Positions 6,375 to 11,706 of a DNA stretch of 11,706 bases are shown here, in pieces (within the stretch, counting starts at the first letter, position 1; each line of letters opens with the position of its first letter). A model generated the notes under the pieces. That model was not told the origin of the DNA and searched no databases. It saw nothing but the letters and a program-made list of their open reading frames with translations. Source of the stretch: Chthoniobacterales bacterium (GTDB lineage: Bacteria > Verrucomicrobiota > Verrucomicrobiia > Chthoniobacterales > UBA10450); assembly GCA_025980625.1 (NCBI GenBank), contig JAICXG010000073.1, forward strand, positions 1 to 11,706, given 5' to 3'. The position numbers and the translations under genes are program-made.

Positions 6375-8371
6375 TCCCTTCCGCCGCCTGCATCCTTTAT
6401 ACTGAAGATTCCGATTTCGTTAGGCGGACGCGCGCTTTCCTGCGCAGCTCGATTGAAGTGCGCCATGTCGATCAAGCCAACCGGCTCGATCCGGTGCTGC
6501 AACAGAATCATCCTGCCCTGCTCCTCGTCGATCTGCGAAGCAAAGAAAGCCAGGAGCTGATTGAACAGGTGCAGTTGGAGTGGCGTGATGTCTTGATCAT
6601 TGGCTTTGGCGTCCCGCGTTCCGAACCGTTGCGGGATGCGGAGCGGCTGGGGATTTACGCGACTGAGGACCTGAAGCTGGAGCGGCATTATTTTCAGGCT
6701 CTGGTTGGCCGAGCGCTCGATCATCTGCGCGTCCTCGAAGACAACCGTGTCCTGCGTGAGGAGGCGGCGCGGGTGCCGGTGCTCGCCGGCAGCCATGCGC
6801 TCGAGGCGATGCCGGAAAAGGCCGAAAGCAGTTTGCCGATCCTGCGGTTCCCGCGCGCCTTTCGCCCCGTCGATTCGGTCGACCGGCTCGTCCACAATGT
6901 CGTTGATGGCCTCGCGGATGCGGCGATGGTGACGCGGCTCGGAATGTTCCTGCGCCAGCGGCCTAACGACCGATTCCGCTTCCGGGCCGGTTTGCGTTGT
7001 TTGCCGGAAACGCAGCGGCGCGAGTACGGCGACCGCGACCCGCTGGTGCGCTGGTTTGAATTCCACGGCCATCTGATTTATCGCGCGCACTTGCCGCAGA
7101 TCCGTGACTCCGCGCAACGCGAATTGCTCCGGCGCACGCTCGATAGTTTTGGCGCGGAGATCATCATCCCGCTCCACACTGGCAGCGAGATCACCGGCTG
7201 GTTATTTTTCGGGCACCGCCTCACGGGTCAGCCGTTCGATCAGCAGAGCCTTGAGACGCTCATGACGCTGTCTGATCACGTCTCGATCATGCTGCAAAAC
7301 TTTTCACTCCAGGAAGAGGTCCAGCGGCAAAAAATTCTCGCCGAGACCCTCCTCACCACCATCCCTCCCGGCATCGTGGCGAGCGACGAACAGGCGGTTA
7401 TCCGCTGGTGCAACCGGACGGCGGAATCTCTTCTCGGTCTGTCCGCCGGCGCCATTCTCGATAAAGCGGTCGAAGCTGCCGGGAGCCGCATCGGCTCGCT
7501 TCTGCGGGAAACGCTCGCGGGCGCTAACGAACTGCCGGCTGAGCACTGGGTCGATGCCAAGACTCGCCGCTCGCTCTGCGTCCAGGCGCGCCGGCTGATT
7601 CACGAACAAAAACCGTTAGGCGCAGTCGCCGTCATCCAGGACCGGACGCCGGAGGAAGCGCTGCGGCAAAAACAGGAACTGCTCGATCGCGCCGCCTTCT
7701 GGACTGATCTCGCGGCCAGCATGTCGCACGAAGTGCGCAACCCGCTCGTCGCGATCAAGACCTTTGCCCAACTGCTGCCGGAGCGTTTCCACGACGCCGA
7801 TTTCCGGCGCGACTTCAACGAAATCGTGCTCCAGGAGATTGATCGCCTCGACCTCATCATCACGCAGATCAATAATTTCGCGCATCCGCCAGAGTTAAAG
7901 TTCAAGCCGCTCGATGTGCGCCAGCCGGTGAAACGAGCGATCGAGCTGGCCCGCTCCCGCCAGCAGCAAAACGGCTTCTCGATCGAAACGACTTTTCCGG
8001 ATGATCTGCCGGAAGTGATCGGCGACGAGACCGCGCTTGCCGAGGCATTCGCCCACCTTGTGGCAAATGCTGCCGAAGCTACCCACGGCCAGGCAAAAGC
8101 AAAAATCACCCTTTCGGCCAAATCGGTCCGCGAAGGCGATCACACCAGCGGGGTTGTCGTGACCGTGCAGGACAACGGCCGCGGGATCGCGGCTGATTTA
8201 AAGGACAAAATTTTTTCTCCCTTCTGCACCACCAAGCCCCGCGGGATGGGGCTCGGTCTTCCGATCGTGAAGCGCACGGTTTTCGACCATAATGGCCGGG
8301 TTGACATCGACTCCGACGCGCGCGGCACTTCGGTCAGCGTGCTCTTGCCCGTAGCTGAAAACGGCAACTGA
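6371..8371 (+). CDS. Soluble histidine kinase with degenerate receiver (pseudo-REC, GAF, PAS, HisKA, HATPase)
   Basis: This 666-residue kinase starts in an ATGA overlap with the preceding kinase, so translation is coupled. There is no membrane segment. Residues 5-125 look like a receiver fold: an acidic pair E12/D13 and the aspartate D54 (LLLVDLRS) remain. The usual Thr position reads IIGFG, and the Lys-Pro signature is replaced by YATEDLKL, so phosphotransfer is doubtful. A GAF-like region (about 150-310) and PAS-like region (about 320-430) follow. HisKA has H453 in SMSHEVRNPL, and the HATPase has DNGRG at 601-605 and GMGLGL at 625-630. The core parallels the upstream kinase closely: both read KTFAQLLPER right after the phospho-His helix and ETLL before the PAS, implying an old tandem duplication with a swapped N-terminus. 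The two may form a heterodimer or a relay; that is inference. Confidence 0.92.
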   Translation: MIPSAACILYTEDSDFVRRTRAFLRSSIEVRHVDQANRLDPVLQQNHPALLLVDLRSKESQELIEQVQLEWRDVLIIGFGVPRSEPLRDAERLGIYATEDLKLERHYFQALVGRALDHLRVLEDNRVLREEAARVPVLAGSHALEAMPEKAESSLPILRFPRAFRPVDSVDRLVHNVVDGLADAAMVTRLGMFLRQRPNDRFRFRAGLRCLPETQRREYGDRDPLVRWFEFHGHLIYRAHLPQIRDSAQRELLRRTLDSFGAEIIIPLHTGSEITGWLFFGHRLTGQPFDQQSLETLMTLSDHVSIMLQNFSLQEEVQRQKILAETLLTTIPPGIVASDEQAVIRWCNRTAESLLGLSAGAILDKAVEAAGSRIGSLLRETLAGANELPAEHWVDAKTRRSLCVQARRLIHEQKPLGAVAVIQDRTPEEALRQKQELLDRAAFWTDLAASMSHEVRNPLVAIKTFAQLLPERFHDADFRRDFNEIVLQEIDRLDLIITQINNFAHPPELKFKPLDVRQPVKRAIELARSRQQQNGFSIETTFPDDLPEVIGDETALAEAFAHLVANAAEATHGQAKAKITLSAKSVREGDHTSGVVVTVQDNGRGIAADLKDKIFSPFCTTKPRGMGLGLPIVKRTVFDHNGRVDIDSDARGTSVSVLLPVAENGN

Positions 8372-8445
8372 GGACGGCCGATTTCTGATTTGGAAACTGA
8401 CGCGAGCGCCATAAGATTGGCCTCGCCTCAATCGGGAGACCAGCC

Positions 8446-9393
8446 ATGATCGTTACTACCAAACAGCTCTACAACGTCGCCTACGGAAAGTTCGCGGTGG
8501 GCGCATACAACGTGAACAACATGGAACAGATCCTCGGCCTGTTTCGCGGGAACATGCAAAGCCGTTCGCCTTTCATCATCCAAATCTCCAAGGGTGCGCG
8601 CAAATATGCCGACAAGCGGATGCTCGAAGCGCTCATCCGCACCGCAGACCAGATGTTCCCCGAGGCAATCTTCGCCGTGCACCTCGACCATGGCGACGAG
8701 GCAACCTGCTATGACTGCATCGATTCCCGCTTTTACAGCTCGGTCATGATCGACGCCAGCCATGAGCCATTCGAGGAAAACGTCGCGATCACCAAACGGG
8801 TGGTCGATCGCGCGCATGCCAAAGGAATCAGTGTCGAAGCCGAACTCGGAATGCTCGGCGGGGTCGAGGAAGACATCAAGGTGGACGAGAAGCACGCCTG
8901 CCTTACCAATCCCGAGGAGGCGGTCGAGTTTGTCAGCCAAACGGGCTGCGACTCACTGGCGGCGGCGATCGGGACGAGCCACGGCGCCTACAAATTCAAA
9001 GGCAGGCAAGGGCTGCACTTCGATGTGATCGCCGAGATCCAAAAAAGGATCCCAGGTACGCCGATTGTGATGCACGGCAGCTCGAGTGTGCCAAAGGAGG
9101 AGGTTGAGCGGATTAACGCGGCCGCCGGCAAGCTCGACCCGTCCGCCCGCGGTGTGGATGAAAACGAGTACCTTCCCGCCGCCAGATTGGGCGTGACCAA
9201 GGTCAACATCGACACTGACGGACGGCTCGTCTGGACGCGTGTTCATCGCGAGTTCTTCCGCGATCATCCGGAGCAATTCGATTTTCGCGCGCCAGGCAAG
9301 GTCTTCGTCGAGGAGTACGCGAATTTCATCGCGCATAAGAACGAAAAGCTTGGTTCTGCCAATCAGCTCGAAGCCGTCCGGGCGAGCCTTTAG
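8446..9393 (+). CDS. fba: Class II fructose-1,6-bisphosphate aldolase
   Basis: This is a 315-residue zinc-dependent aldolase that cleaves fructose 1,6-bisphosphate to glyceraldehyde 3-phosphate and dihydroxyacetone phosphate in glycolysis, and works in reverse in gluconeogenesis. The family motifs are in order: AYNVNN near the start; HLDHGDE at 79-85, with catalytic D81 and metal ligand H82; EAELGMLGG at 131-139, with E133; GTSHGAYKF with ligand H179; VMHGSS with ligand H210; and KVNIDTDGR for phosphate and substrate binding. Length is in the usual range. The ATG at 8446 has GGGAG seven bases upstream. It lies 74 bp after the second kinase on the same strand, with no terminator between, so it may share the operon or have its own promoter. 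None of the SCCTAACG words occurs here. Other ketose-bisphosphate aldolases (for example tagatose type) are possible but less likely. Confidence 0.92.
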   Translation: MIVTTKQLYNVAYGKFAVGAYNVNNMEQILGLFRGNMQSRSPFIIQISKGARKYADKRMLEALIRTADQMFPEAIFAVHLDHGDEATCYDCIDSRFYSSVMIDASHEPFEENVAITKRVVDRAHAKGISVEAELGMLGGVEEDIKVDEKHACLTNPEEAVEFVSQTGCDSLAAAIGTSHGAYKFKGRQGLHFDVIAEIQKRIPGTPIVMHGSSSVPKEEVERINAAAGKLDPSARGVDENEYLPAARLGVTKVNIDTDGRLVWTRVHREFFRDHPEQFDFRAPGKVFVEEYANFIAHKNEKLGSANQLEAVRASL

Positions 9394-9551
9394 CTGACCA
9401 CCGACGCCGATTCTCCGGCGCCCGAGAAAAGTGGGAGCGGAGGAAGAACGCAAAACGCGGATATTTCGGTTGCCGTTAAGGGGCTCGGAAGGTACAACTG
9501 TCCGCGACAACCCGTAAAGCCGCGATGAAGACTGGACCTTCAGAAGGGGCT

Positions 9552-9567
9552 CACCGCTGGCGCGGTG
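9552..9567. repeat. Perfect 6-bp dyad, possible regulator site upstream of the export cluster
   Basis: CACCGC and GCGGTG are exact inverted copies separated by TGGC. The centre lies about 95 bases before the start site predicted from the sigma-54-like element at 9628-9643, the usual distance range for enhancer-binding protein sites. As RNA it would form a short stable hairpin instead. Either reading is inference. Confidence 0.4.
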
Positions 9568-9627
9568 TCCACCAGAACCAAATCGTACCATCAGCATGTG
9601 CAGCCAATTAAGCGATCCATCGGCCTC

Positions 9628-9643
9628 TGGTACTGCACCTGCT
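9628..9643 (+). promoter_or_regulatory. Possible sigma-54 (RpoN) promoter of the export cluster
   Basis: TGGTAC (9628-9633), five spacer bases and CTGC (9639-9642) match eight of ten positions of the TGGCAC-N5-TTGC consensus. The required GG and GC are exactly ten bases apart. Transcription would begin near 9654, leaving a short leader with a GAGCGA ribosome site before the ATG at 9668. Exopolysaccharide loci with PrsK/PrsR-type regulation use sigma-54. Matches of this quality also arise by chance in GC-rich DNA, so confidence is low. Confidence 0.3.
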
Positions 9644-9667
9644 GAGCCCTAATCTCGAGCGACGCAT

Positions 9668-10939
9668 ATGAACATCCATCACTACACCCTTGCGCGCGCT
9701 CCGCACCGCCTGCGTTACATCGCTTTTGCCGCTCTGCTTGTTCTCCTGCCAAACCTGCGCGCCCAGGAGGCCGTCCGTCCATCCCTCGCGGGCGAGGCTG
9801 CGGCGGAAGCGCGCCGGCAATCGATCGAGCAAATCCCCTACAATCTGCTCGCCGGGCCGGTTCGTTTTCGTTTCAGCATTACTACCGGTGTCGAATACAA
9901 CGACAACATCAACCTCGCGGAAAAGGATAAGCAGGATGATGTTATTATCCGGCCGCAGTTTAACATAGACGCCATCTGGCCAGTTACCCAGCTCAATACC
10001 CTGCGGCTTGATCTCGGTCTTGGCTACGCCTTCTATCTCAATCATTCCAACGCTAACACCAATAACGTGCTAATCGCCCCGGGATCGCAGCTCGCCTTTG
10101 ATATCTTCATCCAGGATTTCCGGATCAACCTGCATGATCGGTTTTCCCTGCAACAGGATCCGGTCGCACAATTGCAACTCAGTAACGTCGTCGATTACGG
10201 CCGGTTTGAGAACACCGCCGGGATTTCAGTCCTGTGGGACTTGAACAAGGCCGTTCTCACCTTCGGTTATGACCATTACACCTACGTCTCTACCACCGAT
10301 ACCTTTAGCTACCTCAATCGAAACGCTGAAGAACTCACCTTTAGCGCCTATTTTGCCCTTTCTTCCACCACCGGCGCCGGTCTCGAGTCTTCCGCTGTCT
10401 ACAACTACTACGACAAAAATTTTCTGAACGATTCGGTTAGCTATACCGTCGGTCCGTTCGTCGAGACCCAGCTTACCAATTATCTCCGGCTGCGCGCCTC
10501 GGCCGGCTATCAGCTCATCAATTTCGATAGCGGGGGCGGCGTGAACGACACGAGTGATTCGAATAATTTTTATGCTTATATCCTGCTCTCTCATCGGCTC
10601 AATGCGGCCATCACGCAAACCCTCGCGGCCGGCCATGAGTCAGAGCTGGGCGTAAATTCCAATTTCGTGGAATTGAATTATGTCCGCCATACCGCCACCT
10701 GGGCGATTATTAACCGGGTCCTGCTCGCCTCGGAACTGTTTTATGAGGATGGCGATGACTCTGGTGGCTTGTTTTCCGAGCACATCCAGCGCTATGGCGG
10801 TGCTCTTACCCTCGCTTATCAGTTAACCCCACACGTCACTCTCGGGCTCCGCTATCAATATACCCAGAAACAATCAGACCAGCCTCTCCGTGATTACAAG
10901 CAGAATCGGGTGGCACTCGACGCTACCTATAGTTTCTAG
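9668..10939 (+). CDS. Outer-membrane beta-barrel protein of a polysaccharide export cluster
   Basis: The 423-residue protein has a Sec signal peptide: basic start, hydrophobic IAFAALLVLL core at about 18-27, likely cut after A32. The rest is rich in alternating polar and aromatic strands with Asn/Asp-rich turns, such as GVEYNDNINL and LRLDLGLGYAFYL, and it ends in TYSF, a C-terminal Phe typical of outer-membrane barrels. It resembles the BBP2/EpsL-type beta-barrel proteins found next to polysaccharide export genes. The GVEYNDN segment shortly after the signal peptide fits the common 'typical beta-barrel with YNDN' opening of that group. It is the first gene after the spacer with a possible sigma-54 promoter, and the export protein starts 21 bp later. 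The probable role is helping pass polymer through the outer membrane; the exact family is not certain. Confidence 0.8.
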   Translation: MNIHHYTLARAPHRLRYIAFAALLVLLPNLRAQEAVRPSLAGEAAAEARRQSIEQIPYNLLAGPVRFRFSITTGVEYNDNINLAEKDKQDDVIIRPQFNIDAIWPVTQLNTLRLDLGLGYAFYLNHSNANTNNVLIAPGSQLAFDIFIQDFRINLHDRFSLQQDPVAQLQLSNVVDYGRFENTAGISVLWDLNKAVLTFGYDHYTYVSTTDTFSYLNRNAEELTFSAYFALSSTTGAGLESSAVYNYYDKNFLNDSVSYTVGPFVETQLTNYLRLRASAGYQLINFDSGGGVNDTSDSNNFYAYILLSHRLNAAITQTLAAGHESELGVNSNFVELNYVRHTATWAIINRVLLASELFYEDGDDSGGLFSEHIQRYGGALTLAYQLTPHVTLGLRYQYTQKQSDQPLRDYKQNRVALDATYSF

Positions 10940-10960
10940 CACCTTGCCAATGGACCATCA

Positions 10961-11650
10961 ATGAAGCGCCTTGTCTTATGCAGCCTCTGCGCTTTCGCTC
11001 TCCTCCCCGGTGTTTCGACTTTTGCACAGGATACCAGCCCGCTTCCTGATATTCCCAAGGCGACTGCCGTTCCCCCGCCGAACGTCGGCCCTGGCAGCAG
11101 CACCGTGATGCTGACCAACTCGATGGCTGTGCTGGACGACAAGAAGCGGCTCGGCCGGGATGACTACGTTAGTTTCCGCGTCGTCGAAGACCGCGACGAT
11201 CGGTCCCAGCATCTGCGCGTCAACGACAATGGCGAGTTGGAAGTGCCCTATATCGGCCTTGTCCCCGCCGCCGGCAAGACCTGTCGTGAGCTTGCCTATA
11301 ACATCAAGAGCGCGCTGGAGAAGGATTACTATTATCACGCCACCGTTATTCTCGCCGTCGACAAGGTAAGTGAGAAATCGCGCGGAAGAGTTTACGTCTA
11401 TGGCTCAGTCAAAAACCAGGGACCGCAAGAGATTCCGAGCGACGAGAGTTACACCGTGAGCAAGGCCGTCATTCGTGCCGGCGGCTTTGGCGACTTTGCC
11501 GATAAGCGCAAAGTCAAGGTAACAAGAAAAACCGGGCAGGATTTGGTGGTGGACCTGAAACGAGTGATTGAACAAGGGCACACTGAAGATGACGTTGTGC
11601 TCCAGCCCGACGATCAGATTTATGTCCCGCAGCGGCTGGTGAACTTCTAG
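10961..11650 (+). CDS. Polysaccharide biosynthesis/export protein (Wza-like, Poly_export + SLBB)
   Basis: The 229-residue secreted protein has a signal peptide (MKRLVLCSLCAFALLPGV, likely cut after A22, TFA-QD). A proline-rich linker follows. The Poly_export region (about 62-136) begins LGRDDYVSFRV and contains NGELEVPYIGLVPAAG. An SLBB-like region (about 145-195) contains VYVYGSVKNQG and AVIRAGGFGDFADKRKVKV, and the end reads LQPDDQIYVPQRLVNF. Wza-family proteins form the periplasmic and outer-membrane channel for capsule or exopolysaccharide. This one is short, with one SLBB region and no C-terminal membrane helix. Its Cys residues at 7 and 10 do not form a lipobox, so it is probably not a lipoprotein. 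The neighbouring beta-barrel gene may supply the outer-membrane pore. The spacer before the ATG is 21 bp with no clear ribosome site. Confidence 0.88.
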   Translation: MKRLVLCSLCAFALLPGVSTFAQDTSPLPDIPKATAVPPPNVGPGSSTVMLTNSMAVLDDKKRLGRDDYVSFRVVEDRDDRSQHLRVNDNGELEVPYIGLVPAAGKTCRELAYNIKSALEKDYYYHATVILAVDKVSEKSRGRVYVYGSVKNQGPQEIPSDESYTVSKAVIRAGGFGDFADKRKVKVTRKTGQDLVVDLKRVIEQGHTEDDVVLQPDDQIYVPQRLVNF

Positions 11651-11653
11651 CAC

Positions 11654-11706
11654 ATGCGTACTCCAGGTTCTGATCATCATTCTTCGCCCGTCTCCCTCAC
11701 CAACTC
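11654..11706 (+). CDS. Start of the next gene in the export cluster (partial)
   Basis: An ATG three bases after the export-protein stop opens a frame that stays open to the window edge (MRTPGSDHHSSPVSLTN). The tight spacing and shared strand suggest the third gene of the operon. In such clusters a Wzz/Wzc-type chain-length protein or tyrosine kinase is common here, and a polar N-terminus before the first membrane helix would fit. Seventeen codons are too few to identify it. Confidence 0.45.
   Translation, partial: MRTPGSDHHSSPVSLTN

Larger units (their letters stand above)
231..7621. repeat. Dispersed 8-bp word SCCTAACG, ten copies
   Basis: Plus-strand copies are at 231-238, 348-355, 3169-3176, 4858-4865 and 6961-6968. 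Reverse-complement copies (CGTTAGGS) are at 1822-1829, 5464-5471, 5575-5582, 6418-6425 and 7614-7621. Six of the ten are followed by A (SCCTAACGA). All fall inside genes. Relative to the coding strand, five read N-N-G TTA GG (Leu-Gly), three read CTA ACG (Leu-Thr), one GTT AGG and one CCT AAC, so one peptide motif cannot explain them. Uniform base use predicts about 0.7 copies in the window. None occurs after 7621. Function is unknown. Confidence 0.6.
9394..9667 (+). other. Intergenic spacer between aldolase and export cluster, with dyads
   Basis: No convincing gene lies in these 274 bases. A short perfect hairpin follows the aldolase stop (CGCCG at 9405-9409, CGGCG at 9416-9420) but has no T-run. 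Further on, CGCGGA (9456-9461) can pair with TCCGCG (9501-9506). Alternatively GAAGG (9488-9492) plus GTCC (9500-9503) can pair with GGAC (9534-9537) plus CTTC (9538-9541). AAGGGGCTC is repeated directly at 9478-9486 and 9544-9552. A weak sigma-70-like pair, TTGCCG (9470-9475) and TACAAC (9493-9498) with 17 bases between, is also present. I do not recognise a known riboswitch class. Confidence 0.5.

Noticed and set aside
9405..9420. Hairpin after the aldolase stop as an intrinsic terminator
   Set aside because: The stem has only five base pairs and is followed by CCCGAG, not a T-run.
9481..9567. Cyclic-di-GMP (GEMM) riboswitch upstream of the polysaccharide genes
   Set aside because: The CGTAAAGCC stretch recalls GEMM, but the other conserved GEMM segments and stem order are missing.
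10950..10964. Four-codon upstream frame (MDHQ) ending across the export protein's ATG
   Set aside because: It is too short, lacks a ribosome site, and is likely to be chance.

Overview
The window is GC-rich, densely coding chromosomal DNA from a Gram-negative bacterium. Two proteins at the right end are envelope proteins: a signal-peptide outer-membrane beta-barrel and a Wza-type polysaccharide export protein. The mix of domain-rich histidine kinases, a LanB-like protein and a compact export protein suggests a Verrucomicrobia/PVC-type soil or water bacterium. This placement is a weak inference, because there is no rRNA or marker gene to confirm it. I see no tRNA, rRNA, CRISPR array, transposase or integrase.

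Left part, minus strand (1-2343): a receiver-histidine kinase protein (1198-2343) is followed 112 bp downstream by the N-terminal 361 codons of a lantibiotic-dehydratase-like (LanB-like) protein that runs off the left edge (1-1085). A 233-bp AT-richer divergent spacer (2344-2576) follows. It contains a 10-bp perfect palindrome with matching outer arms.

Centre, plus strand (2577-9393): this looks like one operon. It encodes a FabF-like ketosynthase that keeps the active-site Cys but has lost both catalytic His, then a membrane histidine kinase (7TM-like/GAF/PAS/HisKA/HATPase), then a second kinase whose start overlaps the first one's stop (ATGA). The second kinase is soluble and begins with a degenerate receiver. 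A class II fructose-bisphosphate aldolase follows 74 bp later. The two kinases are paralogous over their GAF-PAS-HisKA-HATPase parts. Three kinases and no DNA-binding response regulator lie in the window, so their output is encoded elsewhere.

Right part, plus strand (9394-11706): a 274-bp spacer with dyads and a possible sigma-54-type promoter leads into an exopolysaccharide export cluster. This holds a beta-barrel protein, a polysaccharide export protein with Poly_export and SLBB regions, and the first codons of a third gene. The membrane kinase resembles in architecture the PrsK kinases that accompany exopolysaccharide/exosortase loci. A regulatory link between the kinases and the export genes is therefore plausible but not shown.

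The most unexpected signal is at DNA level. The 8-mer SCCTAACG (S = C or G) occurs ten times between 231 and 7621, on both strands and in several codon frames, where fewer than one copy would be expected by chance.
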